Source: Nostoc mirabile CHAB5784 (GTDB lineage: Bacteria > Cyanobacteriota > Cyanobacteriia > Cyanobacteriales > Nostocaceae). From it: 64,000 bases of DNA. A program made the translations under genes and the position numbers. This document shows positions 45,595 through 53,748 of the stretch, piece after piece (within the stretch, counting starts at the first letter, position 1; the number at the start of each line of letters is the position of its first letter). The notes under the pieces were generated by a model that saw only the letters and a program-made list of their open reading frames with translations, was not told the DNA's origin and made no database searches. Location of the stretch: assembly GCF_020829645.1 (NCBI RefSeq), contig NZ_JAIVFS010000004.1, forward strand, positions 162,471 to 226,470, read 5' to 3'.

Positions 45595-45780
45595 TGTACA
45601 TAAGATAGCCTTCTAGATGGCTGGAAATTTTGTATTTAGTCCTCTTGAGAGGACTTTAGCTATTAGCCTTGGAATTTATTCCGAGGCGGGAATCGTAACA
45701 AAGCCCAAGATTCAAAAAATCTTGGTAATGACAAGTCTAAAGCCTCCGCCTCCCCTTATATCATGTTCGGCTGATTAGTT

Positions 45781-45857
45781 GTCATTGCAAACGAAGTGAA
45801 GCAATCTCCAAACCGCAAGCGAATTGCTTCATTCCACTTCGTTGCATTCGCAATGAC
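45781..45857. repeat. GTCATTGC…GCAATGAC palindromic repeat
   Basis: GTCATTGCAAACGAAGTGAA pairs with TTCCACTTCGTTGCATTCGC plus AATGAC. The central arms read GAAGCAATCT and AATTGCTTC. The same unit occurs at about 3110-3185. Confidence 0.75.
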
Positions 45858-46016
45858 ATATCGTAAGTGATTTGCCGAACTTGATATTACACATCAATCA
45901 ACCCTAATGTGTTTCGGCTTTACAAGCGTGCCTTTGATTTTCATACTTTGGGCAATCAATGAAAAACTTTATCCCCAATCCAAATTGGAATATTCAGGAG
46001 GGAGAAAACTCATACC

Positions 46017-46181
46017 TTAATAGTCATTATCAGCCACACAAATGCCTTTACATTTAATACCGTTCGTAGCGGTGCGCTGACAATGAGAACATAGAACTTT
46101 TTCGTTTTCTGTTTCTTGATTTGTCTTTAAACTAGTGCTTGCCTGTAATTTTTCTTTTTCGGTCTGGATTTTTAGAGTCAT
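46017..46181 (-). CDS. Small four-cysteine protein, 54 residues
   Basis: An ATG at 46181 opens a 54-codon frame ending with TAA at 46017. It starts MTLKIQTEKEKLQAS and has a Gln/Asn/Glu-rich middle. The tail reads VLCSHCQRTATNGIKCKGIC followed by VADNDY, giving a CxxC…CxxxC set that could bind zinc or an iron-sulfur centre. Small cyanobacterial proteins with the CxxCxRTxxNGxxCxGxC pattern are, as I recall, recurrent, which is why I accept this short gene. It lies immediately upstream of nnr in orientation terms but is downstream of it on the shared strand, 13 bases after the nnr stop. Confidence 0.6.
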   Translation of the reverse strand: MTLKIQTEKEKLQASTSLKTNQETENEKVLCSHCQRTATNGIKCKGICVADNDY

Positions 46182-46194
46182 AGTTAAAAGACGT

Positions 46195-47826
46195 TTAATT
46201 ACTTAGAACTTTTATCAAATATTGTGTCAATGTAAACGCATCTACACCCAATTCAGTACGCTCCTGGGCTGCTAAAATACCCGCTTGCGAATGCCACCAT
46301 GCGGCAGTTGCCACAATATTTTCTATGGGAATCTCCTTCGTTGCTGCTTGCGCCAACAATCCACCCAGTAGCCCAGTTAACACGTCACCGCTACCGCCAC
46401 GCGCCAAGGCGGGTGTGCTTTCAGGAACAATCCAAACGGCACCTTGAGGGTTTGCGATCGCAGTTCTCGCCCCTTTCAACAATATTATCGCCTCACTTTG
46501 CGCCGCCGCTTCCCGTACTGCTTGCACCCTGTCATGTTTGGCATTGGGGACATCAGGAAACAATCGTTGGAATTCACCAGTGTGGGGTGTGAGTACGGTT
46601 ACAGCAAGACGTTTTTTTAATGTGGCGATCGCTCCCATTTGTGCCAAGATATTTAAACCATCGGCATCGAGAATTAGAGGGCGTTCGCCCTTGGCGTTGG
46701 CGGAGCCATCGCTTTCTATGACTTCTTGCACAATCGGAGTCGCATCTTGTGTTAAACCAGGGCCACAAGCGATCGCATTAAAGGAACTCAGATCGGTTTT
46801 TTCTGGTAATTCTAGGTGGGCAATGGCTCCAGTTTCTGTCTCTGGACAACCGACAATTAGCGCTTCTGGCAAGTGTGACACCAAAAGAGATTTCAGCGAT
46901 TCGGGTACAGCGATCGAAAGCATCCCCACACCACTAGCCCTAGCACCCAAACCAGTTAAAATTGCTCCACCTGCATAGCGCCGCGAACCACAAATCAGCA
47001 GTAAATGTCCTTCCTTATATTTGTGGGTGACTGGTGGACGGGGTAAGGGTAGAGTCGCAAGTGCCGTTGCTGGTGTAATACGTTTAATCCTGGGTGCATC
47101 TTTTAGAACAGCTTCTACATCAGCTAAAGGAATATCGAAATCGATTAACTCAGCTTTGCCGAGATATTCTAGCGCCTGATCTTGAAAGAAAGCTAATTTC
47201 CATAAACCCAAGCAAAAAGTGTGAGTGGCGCGAATGGCAGTTCCTAATACTTCGCCTGTATCGGTGTGTAAACCTGAAGGTAAATCAATACTATAAATTG
47301 GCACAGACAATTCATTTAACTGATTAATTGCAGAAGCGATGGGATCAGTGAGGTTTCTTTCTAAACCAAATCCAAACAAGCCATCAATCAATAAATCAGA
47401 ATTTGGCAGTTGCTCAATTGTTTGATAAATTGGAATGCCCAAACTCTGAGCATACTGCAAGTGCTGTGAAGTTAGTTCCTTAAGCTTAGAGAAAGGAGAA
47501 TAAATCCAAACTTCATATCCGCGAAAGTGTAATTCACGGGCTACTACTAAAGCATCCCCGCCATTATGACCCGGGCCGACAAGAATTCCGACACGAGATC
47601 CCCCCGCTTGCGACGATCCTCTTAAGAACGGTGTGTTTGAAAGGATGTAGCCCCCCTTTTTAAGGGGGGTTGGGGGGATCTCTTGAATGCGACGGGCAAT
47701 TAATCCCGCCACCTTTTCCATTAAAGCGACTACAGGCATTCCTGCTGCGAAGATCCGCTCTTCAATATCGCGCATCTGCCCAGCAGTCACTACCACTTGC
47801 GAAATTTTTTCTTGCCTGTTCTGCAT
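46195..47826 (-). CDS. nnr: Bifunctional NAD(P)H-hydrate repair enzyme Nnr
   Basis: This 543-residue protein has an N-terminal YjeF_N epimerase (about 10-235; GPGHNGGDALVVARELH at 84-100) and a C-terminal ADP-dependent dehydratase of the ribokinase fold (about 255-540; LTPHTGEFQRLF, ARGGSGDVLTGLLGG). It repairs damaged NAD(P)HX. Two stretches are odd. Residues about 50-77 (PPTPLKKGGYILSNTPFLRG) are encoded by an intergenic-type palindromic repeat just before the nucleotide-binding loop. Residues about 371-383 (SDGSANAKGERP) come from a second dispersed repeat. Both keep the frame, so function may be retained. Confidence 0.93.
   Translation of the reverse strand: MQNRQEKISQVVVTAGQMRDIEERIFAAGMPVVALMEKVAGLIARRIQEIPPTPLKKGGYILSNTPFLRGSSQAGGSRVGILVGPGHNGGDALVVARELHFRGYEVWIYSPFSKLKELTSQHLQYAQSLGIPIYQTIEQLPNSDLLIDGLFGFGLERNLTDPIASAINQLNELSVPIYSIDLPSGLHTDTGEVLGTAIRATHTFCLGLWKLAFFQDQALEYLGKAELIDFDIPLADVEAVLKDAPRIKRITPATALATLPLPRPPVTHKYKEGHLLLICGSRRYAGGAILTGLGARASGVGMLSIAVPESLKSLLVSHLPEALIVGCPETETGAIAHLELPEKTDLSSFNAIACGPGLTQDATPIVQEVIESDGSANAKGERPLILDADGLNILAQMGAIATLKKRLAVTVLTPHTGEFQRLFPDVPNAKHDRVQAVREAAAQSEAIILLKGARTAIANPQGAVWIVPESTPALARGGSGDVLTGLLGGLLAQAATKEIPIENIVATAAWWHSQAGILAAQERTELGVDAFTLTQYLIKVLSN
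46679..46713. repeat. Short dispersed repeat inside nnr
   Basis: The strand shown reads GGGCGTTCGCCCTTGGCGTT followed by GGCGGAGCCATCGCT. Related strings with GATGGCTTTGCCAACGCC and GGGCGAACGC lie at about 31-90. It encodes SDGSANAKGER within the kinase-like domain. Confidence 0.6.
47595..47682. repeat. GAGATCCCCCC…GGGGGGATCTC element inside nnr
   Basis: An inverted repeat of 11 bases encloses a CCCCCCTTTTTAAGGGGGG palindrome. The same block is intergenic at about 40951-41036 and 55340-55372. In nnr it adds about 28 residues in frame, between the first helix pair and the GPGHNGGD loop of the epimerase domain. Confidence 0.8.
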
Positions 47827-47938
47827 CAGCCCTAAGTCCTGTTAGCGTTAGCGGGGCGTTTAGCCCGTGCTGAGTTATGAGTTTCAGGGTAACTGAAACT
47901 TTAGCAGATTTCACACAATTATCTTTAAGGGACTTCCA

Positions 47939-48397
47939 AATAAAAAATATTCCAGAACTAACGCAAAAATCTTTTCTATTTCTCCTCTCTCTGTATTCTC
48001 AGCGTCTCTGTGGTTAGTTTATACCAATTCAAATAATGTTTGCGACACATCAATTATTTGTAAGGGCACAACATTGTTCATGCGTGTCAACTTAAGCTAA
48101 AAATAGCAAAACTTTCGACTTGACTCACCCGCCTAGAACTAAAGTTCTTTGGCTTTTAGTAGGTTGGGTGGAGGAACGAAACCCAACATTTTCGCGGGTT
48201 TGTTGGGTTTCACTACGTTCCACCCAACCTACGATTATCCTTAACCCAAGCGTATTGCATCATATGATACCAATTCAAATAATGTTTGCGACACATCAAT
48301 TATTTGTAAGGGCACAACAATGTTGTGCCCCTACCCATCTGTCGCATTCTTTTTTCAAATTGGTATTATTTTGGATAATTTATTTCTTGGAAACCCC
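47939..48397. mobile_element. MITE family A, copy 6, split by a family D element
   Basis: The left end GGGACTTCCAAATAAA (47939) and right end TTTCTTGGAAACCCC (48397) are flanked by TAA on both sides. Removing the inner family D element with one TTA rebuilds a sequence nearly identical to copy 1 ('gtttatttt/gggtaatttatttcttgg'), so this is a nested insertion. Confidence 0.8.
48022..48365. mobile_element. MITE family D, nested copy (TTA target duplication)
   Basis: It starts TACCAATTCAAATAATG and ends TTCAAATTGGTA, with TTA on both sides (48019-48021 and 48366-48368). Inside, the left-end sequence is repeated at 48268, and the region between holds GTAGGTTGGGTGGA…TCCACCCAACCTAC, a palindrome also found in family C copy 1. 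It is therefore a composite. Confidence 0.8.
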
Positions 48398-48548
48398 TAA
48401 TCGTGACTAATCCATGTATGCCTAGCGCTGCAATTACACCTCCGAACAATCCCCAATCACCATCGGCAAATACGTAGACGTTACCGTAAAAGTGGTCTAC
48501 AAATGTTGAGGCTTGATGTTGAGTTTGGTTTCGTTCTACCCAATTCAA
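48366..48548 (-). CDS. Short frame whose C-terminus is repeat-encoded (doubtful gene)
   Basis: A 60-residue frame (VERNQTQHQASTFVDHFYGN, then FADGDWGLFGGVIAALGIHG) could be the remains of a small membrane-linked protein. Its last ten residues (RGFQEINYPK) come from the right end of the family A element, so the original C-terminus is lost. It starts six bases after the stop of the glycosyltransferase on the same strand. No family recognised. Confidence 0.3.
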   Translation of the reverse strand: MNWVERNQTQHQASTFVDHFYGNVYVFADGDWGLFGGVIAALGIHGLVTIRGFQEINYPK

Positions 48549-48554
48549 GAATAA

Positions 48555-49382
48555 TTAAATTCTATATGCTTTTTCTAACTGGCTGTAGCTATCTAAAGGG
48601 TATAGGTTAAATTCAGCACGAATTTCATCTGTAAGTTCCCGTTGGATAAACGGAAGCAGAAGAGTTTTCTTTATACCTCGCAAAGCTTGTTTAGGATTAC
48701 GCTTGAACGTAGTAATTAGTGGCTCTTGCATACAAGTACTCTCACCTATTTTATCTCTAACATAAATAGCACCTGGGAAAGGTAATGGCTCAATAGGTGT
48801 TCCTCGCGCTGCTAAATCTCTCTTAGCACGTGGATGTCCTTCTAAAAAATCGTCATGCCCAGTCAAAGGTTCATCGCGCAGTACTTTATCAGGCAAACTA
48901 AACAAGCGGTAATTGATGATGTTGCACGTTCCACACAATTTATAAAAAGTTTCTTTGCGAAGCAGAATTTTGCTGCTTCCTTCTTGATATTCATAGCCAA
49001 TGTCTATATACCAACCATTACTTTGTGGATTTTGAGCAACATAACTTACTAATCGTTTGCTGATGCAGTCATCAGCATCTACAGGCATTATATGTGTTGG
49101 CTGTAGTTCTCGAGCAGCTAATAGTCCAACAGCAAGTTTCTTTCTTTTATCTTCCATTTTTTCAGGTAAGGTTGAGCCTGGGATAGGAGAATCAACTTCT
49201 ATATATTGCACTTGGCGATGATGAAAACTAATTTTTGGTCTTTCATGACAGACTACAATAACCTGAAAATCTGAGGAAGTTTGATTGCAGACTGAGCGTA
49301 GACATCTTTCAAACATCTTGGATAATTCTGTCCATGATGTTGCTACTTTAGAGCTTTTGATTGGGATCAGAAAAACTAACAT
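48555..49382 (-). CDS. GT-A-fold family 2-type glycosyltransferase
   Basis: This 275-residue protein begins MLVFLIPIKSSKVA, has SVCNQTSSDFQVIVVCHERP, typical of family 2 transferases, and DADD at 102-105 as the metal and nucleotide-sugar site. The acceptor region includes GHDDFLEGHPRAKRDLAARG. No membrane segment is present. Substrates are unknown; an exopolysaccharide or surface-glycan role is the usual guess for such genes. It is not in a visible glycan cluster. Confidence 0.75.
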   Translation of the reverse strand: MLVFLIPIKSSKVATSWTELSKMFERCLRSVCNQTSSDFQVIVVCHERPKISFHHRQVQYIEVDSPIPGSTLPEKMEDKRKKLAVGLLAARELQPTHIMPVDADDCISKRLVSYVAQNPQSNGWYIDIGYEYQEGSSKILLRKETFYKLCGTCNIINYRLFSLPDKVLRDEPLTGHDDFLEGHPRAKRDLAARGTPIEPLPFPGAIYVRDKIGESTCMQEPLITTFKRNPKQALRGIKKTLLLPFIQRELTDEIRAEFNLYPLDSYSQLEKAYRI

Positions 49383-50348
49383 ATTGCAATATAACCTTGC
49401 TTGATTTTCTTAGGTAAGTACGTCTCAAATCTTATTTACAAGGGAACTTAGAGTCATTTTTAAACTTACTTATTAGACAAAACTGAACTTTGTCGATACT
49501 TTTATTATCAATATTTTATATTTCTGCTACAACAATAGCACACTTAAATCTTAAGTCCTTAAGTACTACCTCAAACCAAGGGATGTTATATCTAAATTAG
49601 GATTGACAAAAATTCTAGAACAGCGAAGCGTAAATAAAGCTCCCATTTTAAATCAGCAAAAGCCTTGATCTACAAAACTTTTGACTTTTGACTTCCGCCT
49701 TGCGGTAATAGTTGCCCTCTTCCATCACTTAGCTATTTTTCTCAAAGAGAGACCAATCGGCTCAATGTCTTTTGTCAAAGGTAGTTAAGTATGACGGGGG
49801 AAATTTGCCTAATAATAACGTTTGTAGAAACGTTGCATCGCAACATCTCTACAAGCCGGAAAATCGCACTAGGTCAACTCTTGAAAACTAAGGTAATTAG
49901 AAGAATTGCTTTGTGTGCGTTAATTGCTTAATGGTGACCGAAGAAGGCAGGGGGAGCAGGGGAGGCTCTTGAGGCAGGGGGAGAAAGAAAAACTGCTCAA
50001 GAACAGCAATGGTCTCAAGCCCCGAGCTTTAGCTATGGAGAAGAGAAAAAGATTTGTGCCAAGACTGCTTGCAGCGAGGCACAAGGTGCGGAGCCGGAGA
50101 CGCTCCGCCTCCGGTCAATACTCAAGCCCCTACTTTTAAGTATGGGGTTTGCTCAAGAACTGCTCCTCTTCTCCCCCTGCTTCCCCTGCTCTAATTGTTG
50201 ACATAACTGGAACCTTTGTTTAGGGACTTCCCAATAAAAAATATCTCAGAAGTGAAGACAATTTAATCATGCGTTGGAGTGGGTGAATCAGATTTTGGGA
50301 ATAATCCTCATAGTGTTTGAAAGCATCGTTTTGGTTGGGCTTCACGCT
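49383..50348. other. Gap before the M23 gene, with simple and family A-like repeats
   Basis: No gene is supported. GCAGGGGGAG-type repeats lie at about 49945-49985 and 'ctcaagcccc' repeats at about 50010-50140. A lone family A left end (TAGGGACTTCCCAATAAAAA) starts near 50221 with no matching right end. Confidence 0.55.
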
Positions 50349-51554
50349 ATGAGAGCGCGATTTATAGGAAAAAAGCAGATTTTTGGCTATTTATCTATTG
50401 CATTTTGCTGCATTATGTGGATTTGTTTGGCATTAATTCCAGTCCACGCAACCTCTACAGGATCTATTGATAATTTGCGACAACAGCAGCAACAAATGAA
50501 CCAGCAGCGTCAGAGTGTGGTTAAAGATCGCGATCGCTTAACAAATCTCCAACAAGAGGCCCAAAAACACCTCACTGGTTTAAAACAAAATCTGCAAACT
50601 ACAGATAGCTATATTCAAGAGAGCGAATCACGATTACAACTCGCCACCGAACGCCTCCAGCAATTGGAAACTGATTTAGCAGTAGCGCAACGTTCTTATG
50701 AGGAGCGGCAAATAGCAACAGTAGCACGATTGCGTTATCTCCAGCGATCGCCTGCATCTGTTGGATGGGCAGTTTTGCTCCAAAGTCAAAATATCAGCGA
50801 CTTTTTCAGCCGTCGTCATCAGTTGAAGTTAGTGTATCAGGCAGACGAACAAATTTTGGTAAAACTCAACCAACAAGCAATCCTGATAAATAAACAAAAA
50901 ACGGACGTAGAACAGCAAAAAAACGAAATTGCCTTGATTCGTGAGCAATTGTTAGCACAAAAATCCGATTATCAAACTCAGGCGGAGTCACAATCAGAAT
51001 TGATTCAACGTCTTAATAGCGATCGCCTAGCCTTGGAAGCAGCGCAAAATCAGCTAGAGAGGGAATCTCAAAATCTGGAAGTCTTGATTCAACAAAAGGT
51101 AGCAGAAGCCAGAGCAACAGAGGAGGCGCAAGCAAAAACCAACAGTCGGACAAGTGTGATTATTCGGGGAACTGGTGTAATGGCATATCCTAGCGATGCT
51201 TCTACTAGTAGTCCCTTCGGCTGGCGGATGCACCCAATCCTTGGCTATCGTCGCTTTCATGCCGGGTTAGATTTTGCCGCTAGCTATGGTAGTAAAATTC
51301 GGGCAGCCGATTCGGGCAGAGTGATTTTTGCTGGGTGGTACGGTGGTTATGGCAGAGCTGTAATTATCGACCACGGCAATGGTATGACTACACTCTACGG
51401 ACATACCAGCGAGTTGTATGTTTCCGAAGGACAAGCAGTCGAACGCGGACAAGCGATCGCTGCTGTTGGTTCCACAGGTTTCTCAACTGGCCCCCACCTC
51501 CACTTTGAAGTCCGCCGCAATGGTACACCGGTAGATCCAGCTAATTATCTTTGA
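50349..51554 (+). CDS. Murein hydrolase activator EnvC-like, M23 peptidase fold
   Basis: From the ATG at 50349 the product is 401 residues; an in-frame TTG at 50274 would add 25 residues and hide the signal peptide. It has a signal or anchor helix (about 10-36), a long coiled coil (about 40-255, Gln/Leu/Glu-rich), and a C-terminal LytM/M23 domain (about 275-401) with HAGLDFA, MTTLYGHTSELYV and GPHLHFEVR, the zinc-ligand motifs. EnvC-type proteins activate amidases for septal peptidoglycan splitting, though those lack zinc ligands; here the ligands seem intact, so it may itself be a peptidase. Periplasmic. Confidence 0.88.
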   Translation: MRARFIGKKQIFGYLSIAFCCIMWICLALIPVHATSTGSIDNLRQQQQQMNQQRQSVVKDRDRLTNLQQEAQKHLTGLKQNLQTTDSYIQESESRLQLATERLQQLETDLAVAQRSYEERQIATVARLRYLQRSPASVGWAVLLQSQNISDFFSRRHQLKLVYQADEQILVKLNQQAILINKQKTDVEQQKNEIALIREQLLAQKSDYQTQAESQSELIQRLNSDRLALEAAQNQLERESQNLEVLIQQKVAEARATEEAQAKTNSRTSVIIRGTGVMAYPSDASTSSPFGWRMHPILGYRRFHAGLDFAASYGSKIRAADSGRVIFAGWYGGYGRAVIIDHGNGMTTLYGHTSELYVSEGQAVERGQAIAAVGSTGFSTGPHLHFEVRRNGTPVDPANYL

Positions 51555-51598
51555 ACCCAAAAACCAAGTTTCTCTAGGCTGCAAATCTATCACAGACG

Positions 51599-51607
51599 TG
51601 CTATAAT
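51599..51607 (+). promoter_or_regulatory. Extended -10 promoter of tRNA-Arg
   Basis: TGCTATAAT is a perfect extended -10 element ending 12 bases before the tRNA 5' end. No strong -35 is visible. Confidence 0.65.
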
Positions 51608-51619
51608 GTGTAAGACTAA

Positions 51620-51692
51620 GGGCGCGTAGCTCAGTGGATAGAGCAACAGATTCCGGTTCTGTGGGTCGGGGGTTCAAATCCCTCCGCGCTCG
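51620..51692 (+). tRNA. tRNA-Arg (anticodon CCG)
   Basis: This 73-base sequence folds as a cloverleaf. The acceptor GGGCGCG pairs with CGCGCTC (one G-T pair), the anticodon stem CAGAT/TCTG encloses TTCCGGT with anticodon CCG, and the T arm contains GGTTCAAATCC. The CCA end is not encoded. It reads CGG arginine codons. Confidence 0.95.
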
Positions 51693-52136
51693 TTACCTTT
51701 AGAAGACTAACCAGGAAATCGAGAGGTCATTTATTTTCTCTCATGGGATAAACCCAATTTATCCTATGAAACATAATGGCAACGGGTAGCTGTAATATAA
51801 AAAATTATTTAGACTTAGTAATATAATTTGGGATTATCTAAAAAGAATACATGCGTCAGTCGTCAGAATTCAGAATTGAATTCTGTATGAATGGCGGATG
51901 AATAAATGGGTTTAAGACCCCCACCAAATCTATTATTTGGTGGTCAACTTTCCCAGTGGGGGTCTGAATCCCCCACTGATTGCATTCTGACCGGAGCAAC
52001 GGAAACGTCTCCGGCTCTGCTCCTGAATTCTGACTTCTGAATTCTTCAAAAGTTATTGATAAATCCTGTCTATAATAATCCCTAATAACTTACTAGAAAA
52101 TAGATTTTTAATATAATTTATACTAAACATCAAATT
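51693..52136. other. Gap with dispersed palindromic repeats
   Basis: GAATTCAGAATTGAATTCTG-type repeats flank the ACCCCCACCAAAT/ATTTGGTGG block at 51916-51978, which is related in reverse orientation to 2498-2560. No gene is seen. Confidence 0.55.
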
Positions 52137-52435
52137 GAGATTGGCGATACATCCAGGCAACCTAAATTTACGGTTGACAAGAAGGTGATGCACTTTGATT
52201 ATGTGGTTGCTAATCCGATGTGGAATCAGGAAAACTACGGCGCAGATGTTTATGAAGAATAGAAGAGTTGAGGGAAGCGGATTAGAATCTTAGCCCCTCG
52301 CAGTTTGTAGATGTTAGCGATAAAGTTGTGCATCGTGCGATCGCGGATATTTTGACAGATTTGGCGGTAGCCAGACAAGAGAGGGAATGCGCGGATAAAG
52401 ATTTAGCTGAGGTACTTGCTAATTTGAGACTTTAG
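52137..52435 (+). pseudogene. Relic of a type I restriction-modification methylase (HsdM-like)
   Basis: One frame reads GDTSRQPKFTVDKKVMHFDY then VVANPMWNQENYGADVYEE and a stop. The FDYVVANP part is the catalytic NPPF/Y region of N6-adenine methylases, with the second Pro replaced by Met. After a break another frame reads FVDVSDKVVHRAIADILTDL, AVARQERECADKDLAEV and a stop. It is clearly decayed. Confidence 0.6.
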
Positions 52436-52468
52436 ATTTTGGATTGATTTTTTCAGGAGGATAGGATA

Positions 52469-52726
52469 ATGACTCAAGCAATTGATAAGGAACAAATGAT
52501 AATTGATGAATTTAAAAAGTTATCTCCTGAGAAGCAGCAGGAGGTATTAAATTTTATTGAATTTTTGCAGTTTAAGGAGATGCAAAAGCAGGAGACACTT
52601 GAAGATAAAGAGAAGGAAAAACAAGTTTCATTTTTAGAAGCTGCTAAGGAGTATATTGGATGTGTTGATGGAGGAACTGGAGATTTGGCGACTAATAAAA
52701 AGCATTTAGAAGAATACGGTAGGTAG
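52469..52726 (+). CDS. VapB-type / DUF2281 antitoxin-like protein
   Basis: This 85-residue protein has the DUF2281 start (LSPEKQQEVLNFIEFLQF) and a Glu/Lys-rich middle. An AGGAGG ribosome site lies about ten bases before the ATG. The TAG stop overlaps the GTG start of the PIN-domain gene by one base. It is presumed to neutralise that toxin. Confidence 0.78.
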   Translation: MTQAIDKEQMIIDEFKKLSPEKQQEVLNFIEFLQFKEMQKQETLEDKEKEKQVSFLEAAKEYIGCVDGGTGDLATNKKHLEEYGR

Positions 52727-53148
52727 TGAAGCAAAATATCATTATTGATACTGGCCCTCTAGTTGCTTTAATTAATAATCGGGAACAATATCATAGTTGG
52801 GCTACTAAAGAAGTTGCTAATCTAGCTTACCCTTTCTTTACTTGTGAAGCAGTAATTAGTGAAGCGTGTTTTATATTGCGAAGTTTTTATGGCGGAGAGG
52901 ATACGGTTATGTCTTTACTAGATACTGGCTTAATTCAAATCTCTTTTCGTCTCAGTGATGAAATAGGAACGGTTAGAGAGTTGCTGAAGCGGTATCAGAA
53001 TGTGCCGATGTCGTTAGCTGATGCGTGTTTGGTAAGAATGAGTGAGTTAATTGTGGGGAGTTGTGTCTTGACGCTAGATAGTGATTTTCGGGTTTATCGG
53101 AAGAATAAGAATGAGATGATGGATTTGATTATTGCTGATGGGATATAA
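52726..53148 (+). CDS. PIN-domain toxin (VapC-like)
   Basis: This 140-residue protein, starting at GTG 52726, has the PIN acidic residues: Asp8 in IIIDTGPLVAL, Glu in CEAVISEACF, Asp in MSLADACLVRM and Asp in TLDSDF. PIN toxins are magnesium-dependent endoribonucleases. It is translationally coupled to the antitoxin-like gene upstream. The target RNA is unknown. Confidence 0.87.
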   Translation: MKQNIIIDTGPLVALINNREQYHSWATKEVANLAYPFFTCEAVISEACFILRSFYGGEDTVMSLLDTGLIQISFRLSDEIGTVRELLKRYQNVPMSLADACLVRMSELIVGSCVLTLDSDFRVYRKNKNEMMDLIIADGI

Positions 53149-53197
53149 AAGGGGATAGATATAAGTGAGATACAAGTACCTAAAATTACAGCCAATC

Positions 53198-53217
53198 ACT
53201 TTTAAAACATCCTCTAA
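53198..53217. repeat. Lone right end of a family B element
   Basis: ACTTTTAAAACATCCTCTAA matches the right terminus (with TAA) of the element at 5177-5383. No left end is found within about 200 bases. Confidence 0.65.
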
Positions 53218-53277
53218 GCTTGACATTTTGCCTGTCTATGATATGTAACTTAAAAGTTCAAAAGGCGAAAGGAAAAT

Positions 53278-53661
53278 ATGGTTTTCCAGTACACTAACGC
53301 ATTTGTCACCATAGCATCGGTTAATTGCGAGAATTTGGTGAACTTCTATACTAAATTCCTGGAGCAAAAGCCAGTTATTTTGATTCCGAATGTTTATGCT
53401 GAGTTTAATTTGGTCAGTATGCGTTTAGGTATTTTTAAACCAAAGAACACAAATAAATCGGAATTTGAAGCGATTGCCAAAAGTAAGATAAGTTTGTGCT
53501 TAGAGGTGAGTAACTTAGAAGATGCGATCGCTCACCTAACAGTTTTAGGCTATCCCCCACCAGGAGACATTTCCATTGCTTCCCACGGCAGAGAAATTTA
53601 TGCCTATGATCCTGATGGCAATCGTTTGATTTTACATCAAGCTGCTACAGGAAGTCATTAG
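53278..53661 (+). CDS. VOC-superfamily (glyoxalase/bleomycin-resistance fold) protein
   Basis: This 127-residue protein has the paired beta-alpha-beta pattern of VOC proteins: NAFVTIASVNCENLVNFYTK, a middle LCLEVSNLEDAIAHL, and the C-terminal REIYAYDPDGNRLILHQ. Metal ligands are not clearly identifiable, so the reaction (lyase, dioxygenase or binding protein) is unassigned. Soluble and cytoplasmic. The gene is followed by a tandem repeat and the RbgA gene. Confidence 0.8.
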   Translation: MVFQYTNAFVTIASVNCENLVNFYTKFLEQKPVILIPNVYAEFNLVSMRLGIFKPKNTNKSEFEAIAKSKISLCLEVSNLEDAIAHLTVLGYPPPGDISIASHGREIYAYDPDGNRLILHQAATGSH

Positions 53662-53683
53662 TCATTTGTCATTGGTCATTTGC

Positions 53684-53748
53684 AAATAACAAAGGACAAA
53701 TAACAAAGGACAAATAACAAAGGACAAATAACAAAGGACAAAGGACAA
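53684..53748. repeat. AAATAACAAAGGAC tandem repeat up to the rbgA start
   Basis: Units of CAAATAACAAAGGA (14 bases, each made of two heptamers) are repeated about four times and run directly into the ATG at 53749. The same heptamer types (GTCATTGGTCATT) precede the 2-OG decarboxylase gene. Confidence 0.85.

Larger units (their letters stand above)
45302..46016. other. Repeat-filled gap after larC
   Basis: It contains 'agttctgcggctcatagctaaagtcc' and 'gaggactttagctattagcc' type repeats, plus two elements entered separately. No gene is seen. Confidence 0.55.

Noticed and set aside
48120..48410. 96-residue frame (VLWLLVGWVEERNPTFS…)
   Set aside because: It is wholly a translation of the nested GTAGGTTGGGTGG and TACCAATTC repeats.
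49924..50139. 71-residue charged frame
   Set aside because: Built from GCAGGGGGAG and CTCAAGCCCC repeats.
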